From the NCBI RefSeq assembly GCF_019649055.1, contig NW_026570228.1, positions 248,001 through 312,000 of the forward strand: a DNA stretch of 64,000 nucleotides. Reading direction: 5' to 3'. Shown here in pieces: positions 33,715-43,634 of the stretch. The first letter of the stretch is position 1. Each line of letters begins with the position of its first letter. Source of the stretch: Paramacrobiotus metropolitanus (Eukaryota; Tardigrada; Eutardigrada; Parachela; Macrobiotidae). The notes under the pieces are model-generated. The model had not been told where the DNA came from and did no database searches. It saw only the letters and a program-made list of their open reading frames with translations. The translations under genes and the position numbers were made by a program.

Positions 33715-34710
33715 TTACTTTCTGTAACCAAGGCCGCGTTTCAAGCACAGTTGCAACGGTTTGCTGGTTAAGACAATCAGCACCGGATCCAGGACCTGCT
33801 GAAGTGTGTACACTGCCAACAGATAGGACGGCAACTTCCGTTCACTTTCCGTGCGGTTACGGAAACCCCATACCACGTACATGGTCTCGTAGGGCAGCCA
33901 ACATACCACCGCGCACATTGTCAGGCCAGAAAACACTTTAAACGAGCCGCTGAACTTTTTCTGCCTAGTCGCTCCTTGCGGTAGGGTGGGATGCGACAGG
34001 CCTTTCCCCGTAGCAGCTCTTTTGCTGATGCGCTGCACCCTTACTAGCAGGTAGATCCACGCGAACAGGACAAATACAACCGGAAACTCAAATATAAGGA
34101 GCATGGTAATCTCGTACCACACTGGCATTCGGAACGTATTGATAAAACATCCGTACTTATCCAGTGGCGGACGAAAATGCCATGCATTCATAATCACTCC
34201 CGGTATCGTAGCAATCTGGACATAAACAAATACTGCCGCAATTAAGACGATCGCCAGTTTTACGGTCTGATGGCTGCGATAAGAGATTGGCATTGTCACT
34301 GCCCAGATGCGGTTAACAGCGATCAGGACGTGGATATTCTCCGGCAACCCGGTTAAGCCCCACATAATGTACAAGCGTAGATCGCATAAAACTGGATGGC
34401 GCAGTAAATGGGGACATACAGCCAGTATCGCGTTGCAAAAACTGTGCGCCGAACACAGGACATTGGTAATGGTTAAAGCAATTAGATATACGCAAAACGG
34501 GGAACGGAGTTCTGGGCTGAAAAAGAAAAGTAGCGCAAGGAGAGAGTTCAAGACAGCCATGAGAATACTGCACGTTAGGAGGAAGATTACTTCGGGTGTT
34601 AAGGTCACGCACACGTGCAAGTCATTAATAGTCTGGTTAACGGTGGCGTTTCTCATTGTGGCTAGGAAGAACTCGTGCTCCTCACGTGATATGTTGTATC
34701 TGTTGTTCAT
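33715..34710 (-). CDS. Rhodopsin-like orphan GPCR, single exon (receptor A)
   Basis: A 331-residue intact receptor. The N-terminus has several glycosylation sites (YNIS, RNAT, NQT). Landmarks: VLCDLRLYIMWGLTGLPENIHVLIAVNRIWAV at TM3 is split by the usual proline and ends N-R-I-W; YVQIATIPGV in TM4; EFPVVFVLFAWIYLLV in TM5; the third inner loop is basic; AVVCWLPYETMYVVWGF in TM6; QQVLDPVLIVL in TM7. It is very similar to the receptor at 37298-38697 (A'), including the N-terminus (YNISREEHEFF) and about 400 bp of upstream DNA, and more distantly similar to receptors B, B' and the gene at 3391. It serves as the intact reference that shows the insertion in A' to be foreign. Confidence 0.92.
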   Translation of the reverse strand: MNNRYNISREEHEFFLATMRNATVNQTINDLHVCVTLTPEVIFLLTCSILMAVLNSLLALLFFFSPELRSPFCVYLIALTITNVLCSAHSFCNAILAVCPHLLRHPVLCDLRLYIMWGLTGLPENIHVLIAVNRIWAVTMPISYRSHQTVKLAIVLIAAVFVYVQIATIPGVIMNAWHFRPPLDKYGCFINTFRMPVWYEITMLLIFEFPVVFVLFAWIYLLVRVQRISKRAATGKGLSHPTLPQGATRQKKFSGSFKVFSGLTMCAVVCWLPYETMYVVWGFRNRTESERKLPSYLLAVYTLQQVLDPVLIVLTSKPLQLCLKRGLGYRK

Positions 34711-35558
34711 CGTTGCAAGGTGTTTTCCAAAGGTCCACCCGAAAAAAAGAGGTTTGCGAATAGCCGAGACTTATGGGAAGTGTTGTAATTAATTGGGTAA
34801 ACTCTGTAGCTGAACTCAATTGAAAATGCCAGCAACTGCATCTTTAACCGCGGTTGTAGGCAGTTTTCGGGTGTGTCATGTGTCGGCTGCTCCTATTTTT
34901 CCTATAATCTAACGTTTAACTGTCAGGTGAACTCTATTAAAGGCAGCTATGACGCGTTTTACCACTCTGCATGCCTTCCAGTGTCAGATTTCAAAATGTG
35001 TTTAGCAATATTCTGTCAGAGGTGCGGAGTATTTATCGCACATTTTCGCTTTCGTGCCAGATATAATGCAGGCACATGGCAAATTTAAAAACTATTCATA
35101 ACCGATATCACAAGAAGAACGGCATGAGATGCGAAAAGCTCTAACAGGAAATAGGAAGTTCTATACGAGAAAGCCTGTACCGAGGTATACTATTAAATAG
35201 AAAGAAAACAAGTATAATATTGAAATATTGGTATGCTGGTTTTAGCAACACATAACAGCTGTTTCAAAAGTGTCAAAAGATGATTGGGAGCCTGATTTTA
35301 TATAAATTCCATCAGTCTGGCTGAGTGAACCAAATTGGTACGAAGTACTTTATGTAAGATAAGACAAAACAACCACATGCTTTAAGAAGTTCATTCAATG
35401 CAGTACTTTAGCACCGAATGCCACCGATGGAGGCAGACAAACTCAGACATATTTAAAGAAATTTCTGAAAGAAATAAACGCATTGCTGCTAGCCTAATGC
35501 TTGAGAAAACAGTTCTTCGTGCCGCAAATTAATAATACCACTCATTTCCATCTCCGGC
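34711..35558. other. Upstream flank of receptor A, duplicated upstream of A'
   Basis: No gene recognised. Around 34915-35080 the sequence (for example TTTAACTGTCAGGTGAAC and ATGACGCGTTTTACCACT) matches 38935-39100 upstream of A', showing that the duplication covered promoter-side DNA. Past about 39130 the match is lost. Confidence 0.55.
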
Positions 35559-36551
35559 TCATGTTACAATTTTCTGTAGCTCGGCTCTCGAAGCACACAG
35601 CAAACTTTTTAACTGAACTCGCAGATCTGTCATAGCACACACAATTAGAATGGGGTCCAGAACTTGCTGCAATTTAAACAAACCCGAGAAAGATGCTGAC
35701 AAATCCAGCTCTGCTTTAGTTAAATCTCGAAATCCCCAAATAGCGTATAATGTTTCGTATGGCATCCAGAAACAGATGGCGCTTCCCGTCAGCAGCGAAA
35801 ATACCAGAAAGGCACTACTGCTTTTCTTCCGCTCCTGCGGTTTGTCCCCTACACGTTTTCTTTTTCTACGTCTTTTAATGGTTACCGCCATAATATAAAT
35901 CCATGCAAACACAAGAAAGACAACCGGCAGTTCGAATATGCACAGCATGGCTACGGTATACCATACCGGGACTTTCTGGGCGTTGATGTAACATCCACCA
36001 ATATCGGGTGATGGGGGACCATACGTGGAGTACATCACCAAACCTGGCAACGCTACGACGTGCACGTACGCTACAACTAAAACCACTAAAGCAGCTGCCG
36101 TCCGCTTAGTGTACCAATTTCGATAGGATACGGGACAGGTCAAGGCCCAGATCCTGTTAATGGCTATCAGGCAGTGTAGATTTTCCGGCAGCCCCGATAA
36201 ACACCAGCTGACGTAATAGCTCGCGTAACAAACAATCTTGGGATACGGTGTTGCAGGGCACGCTGTTTGTACAGCGATATGGAAGCCATGCAAAGAACAG
36301 AGAATGTTGGAGAATGATAGCGCCGTAAGGCAGACGGAAAACGGTGTGAGCAAAACTTTTTTTGTGAGGATCACAGCGACCGGCAGATTGAAGACAATCA
36401 TAAAAACACTGCACGTGGCCAAGAATATCGCATCCAGTGACCAGCGGCAGACGGCGAGGTCAGTAAGGGAATAGTAAGTGTTGTTTGTGGAATTGTTAGA
36501 AGCCAAAAGGCAATGGCACTCGTCAGACAAGCTGGTATTCTTGTCCATCAT
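35559..36551 (-). CDS. Rhodopsin-like orphan GPCR, single exon (receptor B)
   Basis: A 330-residue intact receptor (the second Met, three bases in, is an equally good start). N-terminal glycosylation sites NNSTNNT precede TM1. TM2 reads CLTALSFSNILCSLHGF; TM3 ends CLSGLPENLHCLIAINRIWAL, again N-R-I-W; TM4 YVHVVALPGLVM; TM5 FELPVVFLVFAWIYIM; loop 3 is strongly basic (KRRRKRKR); TM6 CFWMPYETLYAIWGF, where the C-W-x-P cysteine has become F (C-F-W-M-P); TM7 QQVLDPILIVC. Its closest relative is B' at 47032-48000. The order A, B, A', B' on one strand suggests that one two-gene unit duplicated. Confidence 0.92.
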   Translation of the reverse strand: MMDKNTSLSDECHCLLASNNSTNNTYYSLTDLAVCRWSLDAIFLATCSVFMIVFNLPVAVILTKKVLLTPFSVCLTALSFSNILCSLHGFHIAVQTACPATPYPKIVCYASYYVSWCLSGLPENLHCLIAINRIWALTCPVSYRNWYTKRTAAALVVLVVAYVHVVALPGLVMYSTYGPPSPDIGGCYINAQKVPVWYTVAMLCIFELPVVFLVFAWIYIMAVTIKRRRKRKRVGDKPQERKKSSSAFLVFSLLTGSAICFWMPYETLYAIWGFRDLTKAELDLSASFSGLFKLQQVLDPILIVCAMTDLRVQLKSLLCASRAELQKIVT

Positions 36552-37297
36552 CTACAGGAAGTCGAGGAAACTTAGAAATATTAATTGGAGCAAAAATTAC
36601 CGGTTATTTCTCTTGTGCGCTACTGAAGGCCTTTTGGCGTGTAACCTGGTTAATTTTCTACGCTGCTGACTTGAATTAGAAAGTGACAGTGTGAAACTTT
36701 CTGCCGCGGCTTAAATATCATTAAGCATGGAAATGTCGCCAGGTTGTCAAAATTGTCAAAGAGATACGGCTTGTAAGCAACTGTTGCGTTACTTCGTCGG
36801 TGTGTACTTAATTCACATACAAGGCGGAAAGCTTGATTAGTGGGATGTAATATTATTTGACGGCAACAGGAATAACCGTAACAATACAGTACAATACAAT
36901 ACAATATTATACAATCGCGTAATTTCCTTTTTATTGAGAAATTTTGTCCCACCCCAGTTGACTGTCAGAAACCATACAGGTACAGAGAAGAGAAAACTTC
37001 CATAAAATCTTTTATGAATTTTTACCGCAATATTATTTGATTCTTCACCATCAGTCTCAAGCCGCCCATTATTATTTACTTAACGTACGAGTATTTGGTA
37101 TCTGGCAGTATACTGCATACGTAAATCGACACGCAGCAGGGGAAAAGCACAAATAAGTCACATTTATTGATACTTCAATACAGAGCGTACAGAGTACCAC
37201 GCAAAATAGTTTACAGAGTCTATTCAGCGTACTACGCAAAATTTCGCAAAAAAATAACCATTGTTCTGCTAAAAATTTCCATGCTCATTGATGACAT
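36552..37297. other. Intergenic with an ACAAT microsatellite
   Basis: No gene recognised. An (ACAAT) type repeat lies at about 36882-36910. Confidence 0.45.
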
Positions 37298-38697
37298 TTA
37301 CGTCCAGCAGCCGATGACGCGTTTCATGCACGATCGCAACTGGTTGCTGGCCAGAACAATCAGGACCGGATCCAAGACCTGCTGTAGCATGTAAACTGCC
37401 AACAGGTACGAAGGCAAGTTTTGTTCAGTTTCCGTGCGGTTGCGAAATCCCCACACCACATACATGGTCTCGTAGGGCAACCAACACACCACAGCGCACA
37501 ATGTCAGAACAAAACCCTGCAAAGGCCTAGACTCCAACTCTGACTCTGACTCTGATTCTGACCACTCAAACTCTGACTCTGACTACTCAAAGTCTGACTC
37601 TGACCGCTCAAAGTCTGACTCTGACTCTGAAGATTTCTTAGGTTTCTTAATAGGCTTCTTAGGTTTCTTAGGTTTCTTAGGTTTTCTTAGGTTTCTTAGG
37701 TTTCATAGGTTTTCTTAGGTTTCTTAGGTTTCTTAGTTTTCTTAGGTTTCTTAGGTTTCTTAGTTTTCTTAGTTTTCTTAGGTTTCTTAGGTTTTTTAAG
37801 TTATTCTTAGGTTATTCAGTCAGAGTCAGAGTTTGGTCAGTCAGAGTCAGACTTTGAGTAGTCAGAGTCAGAGTTTGAGCGGTCAGAGTCTGAGTCAGAG
37901 TCAGAGCTTGAGCGCGGGCCCACTGCAAACGATCCGCTGAACCTATTCTTCTTAATTATTACCACCGGTTGGCTGATGTGCGACAGACTTTTTCTCATTG
38001 CCGCTCTTTTGCCGGCGCGACACAGTTTCACCAACAAATAAATCCAGGCAAATAGAATGAATATAACGGGGAATTCAAATATGAGGATCATGATGATTTC
38101 ATGCCATACAGCCATTCTGAATGTGTTGATAAAGCATCCGTATCTATCCAGTGGCGGACGATAATACCATGCATTTATAATCACACCCGGTAGTGTAACA
38201 ATCTGGACATAAACGAATACTACCGCAATCAGGGCAATCGCCAGTTTGATGTTATGATGATTTCGGTATGATATTGGCATGGCTATCGCCCAGATGCGGT
38301 TGACCGCGATTAGAAGGTGGACATTCTCCGGCAGTCCGGATAAACACCATGCAATGTACAGACGCATATCACATAAGACAGGATCCTGCAGTAAATGGGG
38401 GCAGACTGCTTGTATCACGTTGAAAAACCCGTGCCCCGAACCAAAGACATTGGCGAATGACAAAGCAATGAGATATACGGAGAAGGGGGAATGGAGCTCC
38501 CGGCGCAATATGAAAATGACTCCGAGGAGGGAATTCAAGACAGCCATAAGAATACTGCATACTAGGAGAAGGGTTACTTCGGGCGTGAGGGCCACACAGA
38601 CGTGCAAGGCACTCATAGTCTCGTTTACCGTAGCGTTTCCCATTGTGGCTACGAAGAACTCGTGCTCTTCCCGTGATATGTTGTATCTGTAGCTCAT
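37298..38697 (-). CDS. Rhodopsin-like orphan GPCR (receptor A') with a newly gained intron
   Basis: Exons 38697-37924 and 37516-37298, 330 residues, almost the same length as A (331). Exon 1 runs from a glycosylated N-terminus nearly identical to A through TM5 and loop 3 to FSGSFA; exon 2 resumes GFVLTLCAVVCWLPYETMY and contains TM6, TM7 (QQVLDPVLIVL) and the tail. Receptor A reads FSGSFKVFSGLTMCAVVCW without interruption, so the junction is one residue short but in frame. The 407-bp block between has GT-AG ends on the coding strand and is described separately. If spliced, this is a working receptor; if not, the frame ends in Ser-Asp repeats and a stop, losing TM6-TM7. Intact coding sequence on both sides favours splicing. 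Confidence 0.75.
37517..37923 (-). repeat. 407-bp palindromic repeat block acting as a probable intron
   Basis: The block consists of two inverted arms of about 95 bp made of TCTGACTC-type units (about 37530-37630 and the inverse at 37815-37915), which match each other closely, around a centre of about 170 bp built of TTTCTTAGG units. On the coding strand it starts GTGGGC and ends TTTGCAG. TTTGCAG also lies across the donor side (TTTGCA then GTGGG), so a 7-base direct repeat brackets the block. Each arm read inward encodes a Ser-Asp-rich stretch (SDSDSDSD). Removal restores the receptor frame. Confidence 0.7.
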
Positions 38698-39423
38698 CGT
38701 TGCGAAATTATTTGCGAAAGTTCACTCTAAGAGAAAAATCTGCAGAAAGCCACGACGTTTACGATTAAGGAACGATTCTAAATTAAAAGAATCCTGCAAC
38801 TGTAATAAGCGGAAATTTCAAACAGACTTTTCTGTAATGGCGTTTCTGTAATGTCACATTTCTGTAATGGCGTTACTTAGAATTGTTTGTCATTATTTAT
38901 GTATTGACTATACCCGTGTCGTATTTAATTCAACATTTAAGTGTCAGATGAACATTACTGCAGACAAGGATGACGCGTTCTGCCATCTTTTTTGCTCTCC
39001 AATATCGCATTCTAAAATTTACTTTGTAATATAATGTAAAATCGCCGAGTGTTTGTTGCACATTTTGGTTCATTTGCCCGATGTATTCCAGGCAAGTGTG
39101 TTATTAATAACAGAACAGCTAACAGAGCTCATAAGTGAAGGATTAGAATACAGAAAATTAATAGTTTGTGACAAAAATATCGCTAAACTGCGCTCCAAGA
39201 AAGCACAGATCAGACCGGGATTCGGATCTAGTCTCCGGCTCTTTAGAAACCACTAAAATTGCTTAATGTCGCAGGTGAAGAGTACCAGCAATAAAGGCAC
39301 AACGAGACTGATGCGTTTATACAGTAAATGTCAGTTAAGAATTAGCGGAAATTAAATTACCGCGTAATTCTGTTAATTCCCTGTATTTGCTTCCCTGTAC
39401 CTTCCGGCACTGTTTCGGGCCGT
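38698..39423. other. Upstream flank of A' and spacer before the LINE
   Basis: Partly homologous to 34750-35100 upstream of receptor A. TTTCTGTAATGGCGT is repeated at 38828-38875. No gene recognised. Confidence 0.45.
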
Positions 39424-40494
39424 GTGCATCTTGCCTTTGCGCATCGCGTATCGTCATTGCTTTTCCATAACGGTTTTTCACCTGTTGCTAACCGCAGAAG
39501 TTTCGATAATCGGGCACAGGCGGAGGGTGCCGGCAGTGAGCAGTCTGTACCGACAGGTAAGACTCTCAGCTGCAATTGCGCACCTCCGGCCATGCCGGTG
39601 ACTTTTAACTCCACAAACCGCACGTCGCGTCGCCTCACACATCGGAATGCCACATCAGAATTCGTGGATAATTTAATTACAATTTATTACCGACTACCGA
39701 CAGCGGTATCAATGCAGAATAGACTAATTTACGATAAAACAGTATTTTTATGCAGCTCTGCCGAACATAGTTTGGGCATTTGCATCCACCATATTTCTGA
39801 AAATATTTGCGTCAGTTGGTCTGTTTCTGTTTTTATGGTTTCATCGTGCACCTTACTTTATTACGAATCCAGTAATATCAGAATCGGAATCAAAGAATTG
39901 AAAGACGCGAGAGGACTACTTGCCGAAGAACCAGATGTGATGGAAATCCAATATGGCGGCGAACCCGGATACCGTGGCTGGACTAAGAAATCGGCGCAAC
40001 CGGCTTACACGAAGCGGAGCTATGCAGATGCGACTCATAGTGGACGCGAATTTTGGAACGCCAACGTCCGGAATGAGCCAAAGGTGAGCGTATCGAATAA
40101 ATCGGAAAATTCGAAGAAACAATGGTCAAATACCGTAAGAGGCTCGGGCAGTAACAACAGCGATGACCCACTTGCTAAAGCTTTGATTCTAAATACAGTT
40201 CCACACAGAGACTACTGTATACGTGGTTTACCCAGAGACTGTACTGTGGATTCACTAAAATCATTTCTGGAAAGCAGGAACATACGGGTGCGGTTTGTGG
40301 ATGTAAGAGCAAGGGGGGAAAAAGATTTGCGCCGCAGTACATTTGCGCGTGTCGGTACATTCTCAGACTGTGAAAATCTGATCTTGAACGCAGATATCTG
40401 GCCGAGCAATATCTCAGTTAAGCTGTGGAGATACTTTCAGAAGCCAACTGCGTCCGCAGGTGCAAATGTTTTAAACTCGGAAAATGAAATCTAA
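39424..40494 (+). CDS. LINE ORF1-like protein (start uncertain)
   Basis: An open frame of 356 codons. Only the C-terminal 200 or so residues look like a retrotransposon ORF1: a Lys/Ser/Asn-rich hydrophilic stretch (SGREFWNANVRNEPK), then a small RRM-like nucleic-acid-binding fold (YCIRGLPRDCTVDSLKSFL, then FARVGTFSDCENLIL) and the motif IWPSNISVKLWRYF, a pattern seen at the end of ORF1 in CR1/Jockey-group LINEs. The first 150 codons include cysteine- and histidine-rich sequence of no clear origin and may be 5-prime untranslated or foreign sequence read by chance. The stop overlaps the start of the endonuclease frame by 11 bases, a common LINE layout. Confidence 0.45.
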   Translation: MHLAFAHRVSSLLFHNGFSPVANRRSFDNRAQAEGAGSEQSVPTGKTLSCNCAPPAMPVTFNSTNRTSRRLTHRNATSEFVDNLITIYYRLPTAVSMQNRLIYDKTVFLCSSAEHSLGICIHHISENICVSWSVSVFMVSSCTLLYYESSNIRIGIKELKDARGLLAEEPDVMEIQYGGEPGYRGWTKKSAQPAYTKRSYADATHSGREFWNANVRNEPKVSVSNKSENSKKQWSNTVRGSGSNNSDDPLAKALILNTVPHRDYCIRGLPRDCTVDSLKSFLESRNIRVRFVDVRARGEKDLRRSTFARVGTFSDCENLILNADIWPSNISVKLWRYFQKPTASAGANVLNSENEI

Positions 40495-43400
40495 AACGAC
40501 AAAGAAGCTCAACAAAAAACGACAAAGAAAATGCAATTCGTTAAAACTAGCAGTAAAGCTGTGTAATATTAATGGTATTAAAAAGAAATCAGCACAAGTA
40601 AAACTTTTTTCAGCAAATCAAGACGTTGTAGGACTAACGGAAACATTTGATAAACCTGATATGCCAGACAGTCTGTTTCGGGATGGTAGATCTTTTAAGG
40701 TTTTTCGCCGCGCAAGGGTCGGGAAAAAATGTGGCGGTGTCGCTGTTTTATTAAGAAAGACTTCGACAGGGAAGCGGCGGTTTGATCTCGAAAGTAAAGA
40801 TTATGAATTCATTGCTGTTGAAATTAAAGATGTAAACGTCATTGTGGGCGTGTTTTATGGAGCGCCGGATGTAATCGCTACTATTCTACCAAAATTTTTA
40901 GAGCATATCAGTGTGACATTCTCTGAAATTGATCTCGAGCGATTTTGCTTAATGGGTGATTTCAACTGTCCAGACGTTGATTGGGAAAGTTTTACCTCCA
41001 GTACGTTGCATGGAAAACTTTTGCTCCAATCGTTAAAAGAATTTAATCTCAAGCAAATTGTTACGTTTCCAACTCGGAACGAAAATATCTTGGACCTAGT
41101 TATTGTTCCTACCCGATGGTTTATCGAAGGTATCAAAGCTGTTAGCCCACCAGCAAGTACTAACGATCATCAAGGGATATCATTTTCACTATTTCTCCCT
41201 AAGAACAATTTTCAGGATAGGAACAGAAAGGTTGTGTGGAAATTTTTAACAGAAACGTTATCCCGTTCCGAAATTCGCTTTACCAGATTGACTGGGCTTC
41301 AGCACTGAAAAACAAAAACTGTTCGGAGATAGCCGTTTGTATCGAAAACCAGATTGTTACATTAGCGCTGCAGTTTTTTAAAAGAAGCAAGCTCAAACCA
41401 AAAGTGTTTTCCGTGACCTTTCCCGTGTCCGTAAAACGATTAATAAGAAAGAGAGATACCGCCCACAAAAAATTCGTTAAGGAGATCAGTAATGATAGAA
41501 AAGCCAAATTACGTTCAACCTGAAAATGTTACTCCCGCCAGTGCGATAAAATCATCAAGAATTACACGAATCGTAGTCTTCAGGATGTAGCAACTGCATC
41601 TCGTTCAAATCCGAAAAAATTTTGGTCGTACGTTCGTAAGTGTGTTGACCGGGAGGGGATACCAACACTACGTTGTGGTGACCTCATTGCATTCACCAAC
41701 GAAGAAAAAGCTGAAGCTCTGAATTCCCATTATTCAGACGCACTAGTTCCGTGTCCAGTACATTGTTTAGAAGATGAACAGATTGAAAGTTTGCCTGTTG
41801 ACGAAGAGAATTTTGTAAACGAAGCTGATATTTGGGGTGTAATTAAGACGGTAAATACGACAAAAGTTCTGGGCCGTTCGTGTTTACCAATGAGCTAATT
41901 ACAACCTGTGGTGCCGCGTTGATAGCGCCATTAAAAATTTTATTTAACACCTGTCTGTCTGAACGAAAATATCCAGTTTCATGGAAAGTATCCTATGTAA
42001 CACCGGTTCCTAAACAGTCTTGCGACTTGACGATTCCAAAAAGTTGGAGGCCAGTTGCTAATCTCCACCCAGTTTCTAAACTATTCGAAAGAAGTCTTAA
42101 TAACCGATTAACTGTGTACATAAACAACAATAGACTTATTTCCGATTATCAGTTTGGTTACCGTAAAGGTCACTCCCCAGAACTTTTGTGTCAGATTTTT
42201 GTGCAAAAGGTAATGGATTTCATTGATAATGGTGTAGATGTAGACTGCGTTTTCTTAGACTGTACCAATGCTTTCGACAAAGCTGATCACAACACCGTAA
42301 TTTCTAAGTTACGTAAGATGAATGTTAACTGCCAGTTAGTCGAACTTCTCAGTGAGTATTTGAGGGGACGTTCACAGGCAGTTATTGTTGATGGAAAGAT
42401 ATCTTCATTCAGAAATGTTACAAGTGGTGTTCCACAAGGCTCAATTGTCGGACCACAAAAGTTTTTATGCCTCATGAACGATATCAATGATTTGCCGACT
42501 GATTGCGAATTATTTGTGTTTGCTGACGATGTTTGTGTATTACGAAAAGCTGAGTGTGTAGCTGACGAAGAAGACTTTCAGTTAACGCTGAATAAAATTT
42601 CCCAGTTTGCCAAAACCAACCTACTGACTTTTAACCCAAAGAAATCTGTTCATGTTCGTTTTACGAAGAAACGTGTCAAACTGCAGGACAGTTTATATTT
42701 TTTAAACAATGAAAGTATACCGGTAGCTAAGGAGACCAAATATCTCGGTCTTCACATTGACCGCCATCTTAGTTGGCAGTCTCATTGCTACAGTTTAGCC
42801 AGTCGCATGAAAAAACGAATACGGTATTTAAACGCGCTTTTTTTTCCGTTTCAGAATAGTGCAGCACGAAGAAGACTGTATGATTCAGTAGTAAGACCGA
42901 TAACTGAATATGGCAGTACTGTTACATTTTACCAGCAAAAGTTGTTAGTTGACGCAATAGAAAACTGTCAGGAAAGGTTTTCAAAAACTATTCGATTCGG
43001 CCCGCGTTCTTTCGAATACATAGAAACGCTTGAGAAAGCAGGGTACAAATCGCTGTTGTTCTGTCGAATTCGGAAACTGTTATTGCTAATGTACAAACTG
43101 TTGTTTGGTCTGGTTCCTTATGGAACTAGATTTTTCAAATTTCGCGAGAAGTGTTCTGCTGCTGATTGTGTTGCAGGTAGAACGAGACAGGTAACGGCCT
43201 TGGACGAGCATCCCTACGCAGTGGAGCCTACTGGAACGCAATCATCTAACGGACGGATATTTCTAAGTGACCGGAGTTATTCCTTCTTGGCAGCCAGTTT
43301 GTGGAACGAAATAAAGTTACCCAAGGACGCATACAGGACAATCGGCTATTTCCAAACCTCTCTGGATTCCCTCAAATGGAAGGATCTAAATTGGACTAAA

Positions 43401-43571
43401 CGTTTTTTGCATATTGATCACCATAAATTGTTGTAAAATTTGAATTTGAATATTTTTTTTACTTTGCGAAGTCTCGATCTTATCTTGGTTTACGGTAGTC
43501 TACCACCTAATGCAGGAACTTATCCTGATCGTTGTAGACGTTAAGCTGAATAAACAAACAAACAAACAAAT
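39840..43571 (+). mobile_element. CR1/Jockey-group LINE, near full length but damaged
   Basis: Parts in order: ORF1 (to 40494), ORF2 endonuclease (40484-41308), linker, reverse transcriptase (to 43436), a short 3-prime UTR and a tail of about four TAAACA/AAAC units ending near 43571. The 5-prime end is set only roughly, and no target-site duplication was identified. The tail of short AAAC repeats rather than poly(A) fits the CR1 group. The element lies between receptors A' and B', and the pogo element inserted about 65 bp beyond its 3-prime end. Confidence 0.8.
40484..43436 (+). pseudogene. LINE ORF2: APE endonuclease plus reverse transcriptase, interrupted
   Basis: The endonuclease part (40484-41308) has LTETFDKP, GDFNCPDVDW, NILDLVIV and NDHQGI, the catalytic Glu, Asp/Asn and Asp-His pieces of AP-type nucleases. 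Reverse transcriptase (41880-43436, 518 codons) has FLDCTNAFDKADH (motif A), SGVPQGSIVGP (motif B) and FADDVCVL (motif C), then thumb and a C-terminal region rich in aromatic residues. Between them are at least three breaks: a frame change at about 41240-41290, an in-frame TGA at 41521-41523 (LRST then KCYSRQCDK) and another frame change near 41875. So this copy is dead in cis, but the long clean reverse-transcriptase frame argues for a fairly young insertion. Confidence 0.85.
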
Positions 43572-43634
43572 AGCGAGATATGTAAGTAACCTAGTGGTTG
43601 GAGTAGCGGTATATTATTGGAATACTTGTAATTG

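Noticed and set aside
37632-37815. Interstitial telomere-like repeat (TTAGG within TTTCTTAGG units)
   Set aside because: The unit is nine bases, irregular and enclosed by inverted TCTGACTC arms; it fits a minisatellite inside the inserted block better than a telomere remnant.
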